Part shown: positions 22,626 through 33,959 of the stretch, in pieces | Numbering within the stretch: position 1 is the stretch's first letter | How the letters are laid out: the number at the start of each line of letters is the position of its first letter | Assembly: GCA_033439255.1 (NCBI GenBank) | Contig: CM065878.1 | Coordinates: 2,914,001-2,978,000, forward strand | Direction: 5' to 3' | DNA: 64,000 nucleotides | Origin: Hericium rajendrae | Lineage: Eukaryota; Basidiomycota; Agaricomycetes; Russulales; Hericiaceae | Notes under the pieces: generated by a model | What the model saw: only the letters and a program-made list of their open reading frames with translations | Told to the model about the DNA's origin: nothing | The model's database searches: none | Position numbers and translations under genes: made by a program

Positions 22626-24320
22626 ATGTCGTTTGCAGGAAGACGCAGGGGTAACAAGGTCAAGAAGGGTGTCCAGTTCACCGTCATGGTGGTCGGTCAG
22701 TACGCCTTTCGTCGCCTGCGTAACAGGCATGCTCGGACACGTACTTACTGACGACGCGCGGTGGTGGTGTGTTTCTTGTGCAGGTGCTTCTGGCACGGGT
22801 CGCACGACGTTTGTGAATACCCTCTGCGAGTCAGAGGTGCTGACCCACAAGGTGAACGACAACCCCGAGACCGCACACGTTGAGGAGGGCATCAGGATCA
22901 AGCCTGCCAACGTTGGTGCGTCGTGTTGTGATTGCTTGTTCAATCTTGAAATGGCATAGCTGAATTAGTGGTGTGACACAGAGCTCGAGGAGGATGGTGT
23001 CCGCATCGCACTCACTATTGTTGATACCCCTGGGTTCGGTGACAACATCGACAACGAGTTTGCGTATGTTGACTTCCCAACTGGCGCGTCGCAACCGTAT
23101 CTCACGAGGGTTCATAGCTTTCAAGAGATCGTTGGCTACCTCGAGCGTCAATACGACGACATCTTGGCCGAGGAGTCGCGTATCAAGCGTAACCCGCGCT
23201 TCAGGGACAACCGTGTACATGCTCTCCTGTACTTTATCCCCCCGACCGGCCATGCGTACGCCCTGTTCCCAGGCATTGATTTCTATGCCAGTCATATCTT
23301 ACTGTCATGCGTTTGCAGTCTTAGGGAGATGGACATTGAGCTGATGCGCCGTCTTTCGCCCCGTGTCAACGTTATTCCCGTCATTGGCAAAGCCGACTCG
23401 CTGACCCCCAGCGAGCTCCGGGGCTTCAAGAAGAGGGTCTGTAAATTACATGTCTGTCTGATCGTGTCATTGATAAGTTGCTCTCAGATCATGGAGGACA
23501 TCGAGCACTACGACATTCCCGTCTACAACTTCCCGTACGATGTTGAGGAGGACGACGAAGAGACGATTCAGGACAACAGCGAGCTTAGGGTACGTACGCC
23601 GCAGTCCGTTTCATATCATTAGCTGACGTTTTTCTCAGGCTCTGCTTCCCTTCGCCATCGTTGGTTCCGAGGAAGAAATCGAACTGGACGGACAGCTCGT
23701 TCGTGCCAGGATATACCCATGGGGTATTGCCGAGGTCGACAACCCCAAGCACTCCGACTTCAGCAGGCTGAGGAGCGCTCTTTGAAGTAAGAGGCCCTTT
23801 GATAAACTTCAACTAAATAAGATTGACACTCGCTCCCTTCAGCTCTCATTTGGCGGATCTCAAGTCTTTGACTCACGACGTTCTCTACGAGACCTACCGT
23901 ACCGAGAAGCTTTCTCGCACTGTTCACTCTGATACACAGTATGTCCCTACCGAGATGGAATTCAAGTGCTCACCCTTATCAGGCACGATACTAGGGATTC
24001 CTCGATCCTGCCCGAGGAACTCGCGACCCAGAGTGTGCGCCTCAAGGAGGAGCAGCTTCGCCGGGAAGAAGAGAAGGTCTGCTTCCTTTTCAGTCTTGAA
24101 GTGATCGATTACTGACGTCAGACGAATGTGATATAGCTTCGGGAGATCGAGCTCAAGGTCCAACGGGAGATCAACGAGAAAAGGCAGGAGCTGTTGGCCA
24201 AAGAAGAGTCTCTCCGGTGTGTTTTCGTCACAACATGATATCCCCACGTGGTCTTACGTTGTTTATAGGAATCTCGAGAGCCGTCTCGCTGCTCAGGGTT
24301 CTCAGCAGGAGTTCCACTAA
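22626..24320 (+). CDS. CDC11: Septin, Cdc11 group
   Basis: This GTP-binding cytoskeletal protein assembles into hetero-oligomeric septin filaments at septa and buds. It starts MSFAGRRRGNKVKKGVQFTV. The P-loop reads GASGTGRTTFVNTL, with Arg where Lys is usual; this substitution is typical of the Cdc11 group and fits weak nucleotide turnover. It continues with IVDTPGFGDNIDNE (G3), QEIVGYLERQYDDILAEE, NVIPVIGKADSLTP (G4) and the septin-unique element NPKHSDFSRLRSAL followed by SHLADLKSLTHD. A C-terminal coiled coil (LREIELKVQREINEKRQELL) ends AAQGSQQEFH. One T appears to be missing from a T run at about 23779-23784; with it, the exon ends on a normal GTAAGA donor and reads SALLNSHLADL. Confidence 0.95.
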
Positions 24321-24934
24321 ATCCGAAAGCCCTTGCCTCTTTGAAAAGGTGCGGGACTTGCACGCGAGTATATACCCTCTTGATCGACCATGCCTGTCCG
24401 TCCCTTTGTCTACTGTTCCGTCTTCCTCGTGGGTTCTCAATCCGGATATTTGTTTCGCATCTTGTTCCCGACTGTCGTTCAGTGTTTTACCCATTCACCA
24501 TACCTCCTTTACTGCTACTTGATACCGGATGTTAACTTGCGCCATTGGCGACCTTGGACTTGACAGCCTCTGTGTACAGCGATGAAGCGTCCGTAATGAC
24601 TGCGTCGTAATCTCCGCCTTATAATTGAGGGGAGCGAATGAGTGATCGATATCCGGGTCAGAGGTTATGCCTGGGAAAAGCTAGAAGTAGATGCTGAATT
24701 GTACTTGAAATTAGTGGTGTGCGCGCCGTCTGGGCCACGTGGTTTCCATAAGCGGCAGCGGTTTCAACGAGAGGCGGGTCTGGCTTGTCTGTTCGTCTCC
24801 GTCTCTGCTGGCCAGCCTCGACGTCAAGCCTACCTCTCTTCGTGTCTCCATACTCTGTCATCGTTCAAGAGAGCTCTGGCATCGTCCGCCTGCGCTCTAA
24901 CCATCAACAAAACGACATCACCCTGCCTTTCTAG
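24321..24934. other. Intergenic region CDC11 / MIT-domain gene
   Basis: This 614-bp stretch between co-directional genes presumably carries a terminator and a promoter. It is pyrimidine-rich near the downstream start. No gene was recognised. Confidence 0.4.
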
Positions 24935-27900
24935 ATGATGCAGCTTGGCGACTCTCGCCCGAGCTCAGTCCTAGGCCATGGCTCTGACTGGCCGCCGCGG
25001 ACCCTAGCCGACGCAGGCCCTTCATCAGGTCCACCACCCTCGTCTTTCGCCCAATCGTCAACCATCGCCCAGCGACGACGTTCTTCCGTCCTGCACCCAC
25101 CCCCGCAAGCTCCGCCTCCAAGCCAACCTATACCCCGTGTACCTATAGTTGATACCACCGCTTACGACTCCAATCATAGACAATCGGATTCCCTGGACAC
25201 ACTCTCCCCCTCTGGCACAAGCCCCAATCTTGCTCAGTTCTCGCGCCCTCTCGCCTCCCCAAACTTGGCTGCCGTTGCCGCGTTTTCCCAAGCGCGTTTT
25301 GCAGCAACTTCCCAATCCCCCCCACCCCCACCAACATCGTCTCGCCAAGTTCCCGACATGCCCCGCTCGTCCCACTTCAATACCACCCGCCATCAAGACA
25401 TTGTACCAGACCGCCTTCTCTTATCTGCGAAGGAAGCTCTGGCCTCGTCTTCTTCCCATGAACCGCGTCCATCTTCGCGCCGGGCACTGACCAAGGCACT
25501 GGAGCTGGCGCGGGAGGCCGTGAAGCTCGACTCGACGAATGACGACCCATATGGTGCCGTGATAGCGTACGGGAAAAGCGTGGCCCTTCTCAGCAAGGTT
25601 ATGGAACGTGTCATGCGGGGCGAAGATAGCACCGAGACCCATAGAAAGCGTGGAGGCCGTCGCAGAAGCGTGGTTGCCCAGGAGGAGGAGGTCAAGCGGT
25701 TAAAAGCAATCGTCAGTCTCTTTCTCCACATCCTACAGGAGTTGTTCTCATTTGTTTCGTTTCCCGCAATCTCTAGCATGATACCTACGCGGACCGCATG
25801 AACATCCTCAGTCTCATCTACAGCATCCCTCCGATACCCCATTCACCCACGTCCCTCTATACAGCATCCATCTCCGCCTCCACTGACTCCACTCAACCTT
25901 CCTCACCCACGACCGGCTCGCCATCATCGGAATCGTCGGACCATATTCCATTCACGCCGTCTTTGACGACAGATGATGATAGTGATGGCCGTCGCCTTTC
26001 GGAAGAGATGACGGTCAAGGCGGATGGGGACCTGTATCTCAATGGAGACTTGATCGGTATGTGACACTCTCTATTGTTATGGCTTTGACATTCTGATCCG
26101 AGGACTTGCATTCATCTGTTTCAGATGGCCTTCCTGCACCGTCGGTCCATCCATATGCTGCGGCACCTGCGCGGATATCCATCGACTTAGAACCGTCGTA
26201 TAACCCACCATCCACCGCGCCACTTTCCAATCGAATACCTATTGTGCCATCAGGACGGCCAGCACGTCCGCGCGCAGCTTCTGCTCTTCCTCCGCCCACT
26301 CCTCCGCCGCAGAGCTCTTTACCTCCGGCCCCAGAAACAAAGCATCTCAATGTCGCAAGTCGCCCCCGAGGGAACTCTACCGGCCATGTGCGGACGGGAT
26401 CCCACAGCAAGCTGGCATCTCTCCGAGAAGAAAGCGAGCGGCTTGATGAGCAGCCGATACACTCCTTCCCACAGCCTCACAGCGACGCTGAGGAGGAGTA
26501 TCGGCGGCCTCGGACGCGAAGTATCTTGAAGGTCCAGCAGGACGCAAACCGCGACTCTCATCCTTTGCCGCCTCTACCTCCCCCCTCAGAGGTTTCATCG
26601 AATAGCCCTACTACACCTCGCACGGTGTCGAGCAGCAATCATGACCGAGGATCCCCGCCGTCGTCAACCACGAAGGCAACACCCAGACCGCGGGGCGCAT
26701 CGACTGCGTCGACTCGGTCAGAACTAGGTCCTCTCCCCAACGGCCTGATCAACCAGTCAACAGTTTTAGGCACCATATCCCAGAGAAGGTCGAAGGCGTC
26801 CGCGCCCCCGAGCTCGGGGTCCCCAACCTTTAGCGAGTCGGTGCCGCCCTCGGCTATGAAGCTGTCGACGTCCACAGGTCTTCCTGTAGCCTCGTCGGCT
26901 CCTCAGTCCTATGGCCGCAGCCGTGCGTCCTCTCAACCAGGCAATAGGCCAAATATTGCGGGACTGCCGCCTGCCTCGTTCGACATACCGTCACGACCGC
27001 CCTCGAGTACGTCCTCCGTCCAGAACGGAGGCCCTCCGCGCAAGTCGACAACGTCCTCCAAGAGCCACCTTCCGCAGATCACAGTGCTCACTGGCATGAT
27101 GTCGCCCGGACTGGGCACGCCCATCACCCAGCTCGTGCCGCCTCCCCCGATTCCGCATAACAATCTCCCTACAACGCCCACGTCACCGCTCCCGCCTGCG
27201 CCGCCAGCAGATGCCATGCGCAAGCCGTATCACATGATGAACCTCCTCCGACACACGATGACTTCCAAGTCGGGCGGATACATTACGCGCCGGCTGCATG
27301 TGCCGCACGAGGTGTGGTCGCAGGGCGGCGCGAAGCTGCTGAATCTGCCGGAGAAGGTCCGTGTCGTCGAGGTGCTGTGCTCTGCGCTCGAGGAGCTGCA
27401 GACGACGAGTGGCGAGCTGTTTGGCGGTGGAAATGTGAGCAGCGGGATGGCGATGGGCATCGGAGGCATCGACAAGAAGGAGGGCGATCTCTGGCTTGCG
27501 AAGCTGGAGGAGTTCTCGGCTGTGTGCGATGGTGTTGTTTCGAATTTTGGTAAGAAGCTTGGTGTCGGGGAGGGCTTTGCGGTCAAGAAGGCTGGTGGTG
27601 TATGTCTTTTTACGTCCGGTATGTTTCATCAGCTCACATAATTTTATGGGTAGGTTGCCGCCTGGGGTGGCCGGTTGACCCGTCGGTTCGGTGAACTGAC
27701 CAACGCAAAGAAGTATGTCCACCTGCTCTTCATCTCTCCTGTTCACCGGAGCTAACGTTCTGCATCACTAGCCTTGATTCTCCCGCGTCATATGTAGCAG
27801 GCCTCAGCAAGCTCTTCATCCAGGCTCAGCTCCTCGACGAGCATTCAAAAGCTCTGACCATGCAGCCCATTGCGCCTACATATGCAGCGCTCCCTTTAGA

Positions 27901-28039
27901 CAGCCGAAACGGGATCGAGGCGAAACTGCGGCGGTCGTCGGAGTTTTTCGCCACCGTCGTGCTGACGTTCGTCATCCGCGACCTCGCGCAGCTCCTCGAC
28001 AAATACGTCAAGAAGTGCGAGAAGTGGCTCGAAGAGTAA
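24935..28039 (+). CDS. MIT-domain protein with long Pro/Ser-rich linker
   Basis: This is a conserved fungal protein, probably in endosomal or microtubule-linked trafficking because it carries a MIT-type helical hairpin. The N-terminal about 180 residues are low-complexity (PPPQAPPPSQP). The MIT region reads ALTKALELAREAVKLDS, GAVIAYGKSVALLSKVMERV and EEVKRLKAI, then continues after an intron with HDTYADRMNILSLIYSIPP. Some 400 residues rich in Ser/Pro follow. A folded C-terminal block has YHMMNLLRHTMTSKSGGYIT, LNLPEKVRVVEVLCSALEEL and FGKKLGVGEGF, and the end is LAQLLDKYVKKCEKWLEE. The reading frame is intact over 3 kb, unlike many neighbours. A specific function is not assignable. Confidence 0.85.
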
Positions 28040-28939
28040 CTAATGGACAATAACGTGCATGCCGTGCGTCGGACGCCCTTCGTTTCCTGCTCCGTGTGCG
28101 TTCTGTTGGGCTGTTTGGATTCTATTGTATTTTATGCCATGCTTCAGGTTCAACATGTCGAAACGGATCTCTATCATCATCTCACGTTGTTCCCCGCTCG
28201 CCCGCTTTCTGTTCTTCATGTGTGAATACTTTTTGCCAGTACGTTATACTTTGTGTATATATGACCCGCGACCCCTCCCCTTCCTCCTTCCTGCATGCGT
28301 ACATAATGCCGCTTGGGCCTGACGGCTTCGTATAACAGGTGTAGTTCTACCGGCCGTCCTCGCTCACCCGTGCATGTCACCTTGTTTCTGAATGGCAATG
28401 TAAATTCCTGCACTCCCTTTGGATCTGGCATGACATGGAGCATAACCATAGCTTGATTGAAGGCGGGCATGCGGAAGTAGAGTAGCATACTGTTACAAGG
28501 CATGGAGCCGAAGGATCGAACGTAAATCTATATTCGAGCCGCAGAATATTAACCGTCCATGGAGAGTAAGCAAACCCCGAAGCGAAACGGACACGATATC
28601 GACAGAAGAATGGAGTACAAATTAGAGGCGATGTATGTACGTGAAAACGAATGGGTGCGTGCGAGGCGAGAGCTATAAACACGGAATAAGTTATGTGACC
28701 TGCATGCACGACTTGTGAAATAAGTTTATGGGTTGGAACGGTGTTTTATGATGCAAATGTGGATGCCATGCGGAACGGAACGTCAGAAGGCGCGGTTTCA
28801 TGTAGTTGTGACAAGTTTCAGCGGCTGCGGTAGTCGGGCGAATGTCGGCGTGTGGCGCTGATGCTGGCTAGGACCTGTAAACGCATGGCTGAGGTGCGGG
28901 CGGATAGTAAGCATCCGCAGTTAATTATGTGTGTGGCGT
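28040..28939. other. Convergent intergenic region MIT gene / IES1-A
   Basis: This 900-bp stretch lies between two convergent stop codons. It should contain both 3' untranslated regions. I see no coding signal, RNA gene or repeat. Confidence 0.45.
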
Positions 28940-30596
28940 CTACTTGCCGTAGTCATAGCGAGAGTGCTCATCGATTCCCTCGTCATCGTCGTCGGCGAGT
29001 GGGTCAACGGTCGACACCAGATGCCACGCCTCTGATGCGGTTGTCAGGATGAGCTAAAATTAAGTGGAGTGGGATGGATGCTTACGCTGCACAATCGTCC
29101 GCTGGGGGCCAATGTCAATGCGGCCATCGAGCGGAATCCGATACCGCGGTGGGAAGTCCGGGGTCAAGACCACTGGGGTCGAGAAGCCCACAGGAGCATG
29201 GGAGATATTGTCGTGTGACTCCCCTTGTTGCGTGTAGGACAGCCTGCGACGTCGGGGCTCTCGCTCTGAGACAGGTGATATCAGACATATGTCAAGCAGC
29301 GAGCCCTGGAACATACCCTCTATGTCGATATCAGCTTCCTGTGGGATGGTCTCCATCTCACTGTGTTGTCTCTTCACAGTCTTCTCGGCCGCTTTCTCCG
29401 CAGCTTTGGGCCGGCCGCGTCTCTTCCCTTTCTCCTGGCTGCCCTCGCCCGGCTTTGGGTTCTGCGCATTCTTCGAAAGAAAGTCCAGACGGAACTGGGA
29501 CATCTTAACCCCAAAGTCCATCTCCTCCTGCGTATCGACGTTCTCGAGTGCCATCTCCTCGGGCGTCAGGTCAACGAGCTTTGGCGCCATGCCCTCGTTT
29601 GCGCGAGAATGATTATCATCGAAAGGATTGGCAGAGGGCGCCTCGTGGTAGTGATAGATCAGCCAGAGGAATGCTTTGGCTCGAGAAGCAGAAGAAAGGT
29701 TGATGGGCAGGAAAAGGTCCAGGAAGTCGATGTCTGTGCGGCCGAAATGGTCCCGCGCAATTGCCTGTACACACGGACATCGTAATTAGAGAAACCACAG
29801 CGCTCTGGACGAATAAACGCACAGTGAAATGATTTGAGAGTACAAACAGCATGTTGACGATGCTGGTGGACGGAATTGTCCCCTGTGCCTGTGTCGGAAT
29901 AGTGATGAGCTATGTAACTTATAGGATGAGTTGCGCGGCGGAACATACAGCCCGCGTCGCCATCTCTGCAGGAGTGACAGGCACACCGTCTGCCTCCGTC
30001 TTCAGTGTGCATGCCTTGAGGATGTTCTTGATACGAGGAGCGTCCTGCAGGTTGCCGTCGGTCTTCTGCAGCGAAGGCACCGGATGATATGTTCTCAGCG
30101 ACGTTCTCATCTCTGGAAGAACTATACGAACGAGAGTTAGTCGAGGCTCGAGAACGGACGACGCTGAGCCAAACTGTCGGACGCGGGGGAAACGTACATG
30201 TCATCGTGGTATTGACTCGCCCAACATTGGCAAGAAGGAGATCTTCGCAAAGTCTGTAGCGAAGCCTGCGTTATCCACCATCTTGTCTCGCAGTGCCCTT
30301 GAACAACGAGAAGACTGAATGAGTGTGTGGACGTAGAGGTCGCGGAAGGTGATCTTTGGAGAGTCGGCGCCATCCCGCACAGGCGCAAAGGGATCCGTGA
30401 AGACACGGTGCGTGTCGCCAAAAACGAGACTCAAAAAGTCATATTGAATATCCCGACGGGTGAGAGGCTCTGCCTCTTCGTGCTTGATCGCAAACGTCTT
30501 CCGCCGTGCATATAGCGACCTGAAGTGAACATGTAAGATTGGACTGCATAGAGAGGTTGAATTGAGCACGAACGTGGTGGCTTTTTGAGAGGCCAT
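28940..30596 (-). CDS. IES1: INO80 chromatin-remodelling complex subunit Ies1-like, copy A
   Basis: Ies1 is a subunit of the INO80 nucleosome remodeller in the nucleus. This copy starts MASQKATT, and an intron leads to LYARRKTFAIKHEEAEPLTR. The conserved core follows: RDIQYDFLSLVFGDTHRVFTD, ITFRDLYVHTLIQSSRCSRA, LANVGRVNTTMT, YHPVPSLQKTDGNLQDAPRI and IVNMLFVLSNHFT. Then come DFLDLFLPINLSSASRAKA and FLWLIYHYHEAPSANPFDD. An AT-hook-like GKRRGRPKAAEK follows. The last exon gives STVDPLADDDDEGIDEHSR and ends at TAG 28940-28942. One base seems missing at about 30231-30240 (core reads KISFLPML instead of the family's KISLLANVG). Copy B on the other strand at 43434-45332 shares the domain order and the acidic tail. 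Confidence 0.88.
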
Positions 30597-31358
30597 GAGG
30601 GAAGGATGAAGAGAGAGGGAAGAGAGGGAGCTAGCGCAGCGTTGTTAAGCCTGATTCACATCCTTTAGACGTTTCAAAGGGATTGACGGTGAGTAAACAC
30701 TTCAAGACAGAAGGCGGCGCATGTTTGACCTCAAGCCTAATTCGGTCACTCCTTGCCCCGGCCCTCGCTTGCCTTCCATTTCTCTGAATTCCTTTCTCTC
30801 TTCCTCCCATCTACTCTCTACATAACTCTCTGCAAACAGTCCATCCGGTATATTTGGTTGCAACAAGGCTATGCTTTTGCTTCCGTTGCTGCTATTTTCT
30901 CAATGATACTTTTGTCATTGATACGCATAGCCGCATCAGATTGACGCCCGCCGTGACCACAAAACGTGCTATCATACGTGATTGATGTATCCGTCTCTTT
31001 CCGCGTCTCCAAACATGCAAGCTTGTCCTCTTGTCAAGATTCTCATTCACTATAGACATGGTCATCTCCTGCAGCTTGAATGTACGGACACTCTCCCATC
31101 AACCGGCCCGTTACATGATCGAAGATGTTTGCATCATTGCTCTTGATGTAGGGCGTCAAGGCCTCGCAGCATCTGATTCTCAGGATGGCAAGTACAGCAT
31201 CCGAGCTATGTAACGATCTCATGTACCGTCTGTGCTTCCATAGCTGGCTGGTCAGGCCTTCTTTCGACCTCCACGACCTCCACTGGTTGTCCTTGGTCGT
31301 AGCATCCGCCCCCGCCGCTGGGGATGTTGACCATACCCTCCGGCTTTTCTTTCGTGTA
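30597..31358. other. Divergent intergenic region IES1-A / membrane protein
   Basis: This 762-bp stretch between divergent start codons is CT-rich near 30750-30850. It should hold both promoters. No further gene was recognised. Confidence 0.45.
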
Positions 31359-33401
31359 ATGCTTTTGTCGTCCTTTGAATTATTCGCTTTCTTCCTCTTA
31401 ATTACCATACCACAAGCCGCGGGCGTGCTTAATACTTTCATCATCGACCAGACAAGTCCTTCTGTTCACTTTTCCGATGGCTGGAGAGTCAGGGCATCTT
31501 GGGGGAGTGTAGGGGGTTCATTTGAGTCTACAACTAATATCGGGGCGTCGGTAACGATTGAGTTACCAAGTGAGTGCGGCGTTGTTTTCGTGTGGCATTA
31601 TCGTTGATTGTCGTATGTATCCAGCGGGCACAGAGAACATGAATTATTTCGGATTCCAGTCGTCTAATGGCGCACTCTATGCTGCGTACATGGACCACGG
31701 TGACCCAGAAGGCCGGGTGCAGATTGTTGATGCTTTTGAGCATGGCGACGATGTGTCGCAGGCTGCTGTTAGTCCAGTTTGTTTCTCTCTGCTGCATTGC
31801 ATGAATTTTTCTTTCCCAGTCTTCCTGTTCGCGTTTACTGGCCTCGACTCTTCCAAGCCGCACGTCTTGACGGTCATCAACCTTCCGGATTCTCGAGCAA
31901 ATAACGAGAGTACACTCACATTCGACAGCTTGATTGTGACTGTGGATGGCACCGGTAAGACCTTTGGTCCAGTTCTTGCGCTTCTGCTGTTTTACGATCG
32001 GCGACAGCTGGAATGACTGTTCCTGCGCCCTTGGCCAACGTTCCCGAGTCATCTGATAATTCACCTGTGAGTCCAGGCAGTCCTACAGGCCCTTCAATTC
32101 CCCAACGGCGACGAGTCCTGGTCTCTCACCTGGAACGAACGCGTCGCCGGACATCTCGTCATCGCCTCGTCCTGTGAACCCTCCGACTGCAACAGAGGCC
32201 GTCGTGGCCGGCCCTCCCCCATCCACACCGTCAAATACACCATTTCCTACATCTCATCCTCCTAATCTATCGCCCCTTGGTGTAGGTCCTCAGGCGGTCT
32301 CCCAGTCCCAGGTTCCTCCTGCGAGCTCCGCTCAGCTTCCAGGTCCGACAGCATCCATTTCTGCGGGCGCACAGCCTGGTTCCGTACCAGCTGCGTCGAG
32401 TCCTATTCCGTCACAGGCCGCTGGTTCTGGCAATGGAACACCGGATCCAAGCCCTACGGCCTCGGCCAATGGGGCAGGGAGCCCTGGAGTGTCAGTGAGT
32501 GGCCCATCAGGGCCCGATACATCACCTATCTCCGGTACGGCCGGTTCGACGCCTACGTCTGGCGCCGGATCGCAGTCGTCAACGTCAAACTCACCTGCGG
32601 GCTCGTCAAACATACCATCGCCTTCCAATTCGGGCTCTGGTTTGGGGTCAGGCGCTAGTTCGCCTGCAGCTACTGCGACTTCCACAGACTCGAACCCCAA
32701 ATCGACCCCTTCAGGGACAGGTCCTTCGTCCACAGATTCATCATCGAGCAGCTCAGCGACACCGGGTTCATCGACAATGGATCCTCCAAGTCAAGGCTTT
32801 CCGGACCTACCATCGCAGTCATCTCCATTCTCTCAGCTCTCGGGTTTCTTTCTCTCCTTTTAGGCGGTATCGTCCTGTTTGCCATCCGCAGGAAGCGTCT
32901 TGCAGGGACCCAGCGCGCCCCTTCCCTCGAGACTGGAGAGGCAGGATTTGGTAACAGAGCCCTGGGTCGAACTGCGACGATGCGGTCGTCATGGAGCAGC
33001 CCGCACCGGAGCTCCAGGGGTACCGCCGAGCTGACCAACTGTGAGTCTGCTTCATGCCCTCATGCTGTGAAGCTTGTCGTTCTGATGCGCCTTGTTTCAG
33101 CGTTCCCGGTTCCACCTGCGCACCTCGGGCACCTGGAGCATCCCAACCGTGACCGTGTGCATCTTGATCCTGCGCAGGACTATCGGCTTACGATGAAGTG
33201 GATCTCGATCGCTCGGAGCGGTATGGGGAGTCGTCTTCCCAGAGGACATTTTCTGTAGGTTCTTCGTACGAGACCGGCTCGTTTGACTCGAGCATCAGCG
33301 ACGGGTCCTTCGATCGGGAATCCATCCATCAGCCTTGGTTGAATAGAAGGGTTAATGAACCCTTTGATATTCATGCTTCGGTCTATGACCGTGGTGCCTA
33401 A
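31359..33401 (+). CDS. Single-pass membrane protein with Ser/Pro-rich ectodomain
   Basis: This is a predicted type I plasma-membrane protein; function unknown, possibly a wall sensor by architecture only. The start gives a hydrophobic signal peptide (MLLSSFELFAFFLLITIPQA). An ectodomain of about 170 residues follows, likely a beta-sandwich (HFSDGWRVRASWGSVGGSF, MNYFGFQSSNGALYAAYMDH, HVLTVINLPDSRANNESTL). Next is a stalk of about 200 residues rich in Ser, Pro, Gly and Thr, likely heavily O-glycosylated. The membrane span is TIAVISILSALGFLSLLLGG followed by IVLFAIRRKR. A cytoplasmic tail of about 150 residues has DEVDLDRSERYGESSSQRTF and ends HASVYDRGA. Frame breaks at about 32780-32795 and 33178-33187 separate stalk, span and tail; each fits one missing base. 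Confidence 0.75.
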
Positions 33402-33959
33402 TAGAGTCAATCGTCTTTCTCGAACACATTCCTGCAGTCCTTCATTTGAAGCGTTGCAGTGCTAGATCCATTGCGCGCAGCCATGACACTCCATCTTTGA
33501 TCCCAGAAAACCACATGCAGGCACACAGTTTCGGCTGACGGAACGACGGGTTGGATTCATCATGATGTGTTGGTACTGCGGTGAAGGTATAGAAGGTACA
33601 GTGTACAATGTGCGAAGGTGAATATGACTCAAATAAAGGATCCACCGAGAAGATGAACCCAAAAGCATTGCTTCCGATAGACGATGTCATGGCTCTAAGC
33701 AGACAGGGGAAAACCCAACTAAAAACATTATCCGAAATAACGACACCTTGTGATAGGATAGAAGTAAGGCATACACCTTCCGATGGCATGATACAATGAG
33801 GAATAGTGGAAGGTGAGGACTGGGGTCCGGGAAATAGAATGTATGTCGCGTAGGGGCCGGTATAAATCCAATAGGTATAGGGTAATATGGTAAAGCGTAA
33901 ACAAAAAAAGCTTCAAGCTCAACACGCAGTATGCTCACGAATTGTCTGTGACGGCGCGA
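33402..33959. other. Convergent intergenic region
   Basis: This 558-bp stretch lies between convergent genes. It is AT-richer than its surroundings. No gene or repeat was recognised. Confidence 0.45.

Noticed and set aside
31043-31444. Minus-strand frame of 133 codons before the membrane-protein gene
   Set aside because: It overlaps the signal-peptide exon of the + strand gene and shows no recognisable domain.
32332-32733. Long minus-strand open frame opposite the Ser/Pro-rich stalk
   Set aside because: It is the mirror of a low-complexity coding repeat on the + strand, with an Asp/Glu/Pro/Gly composition and no domain.
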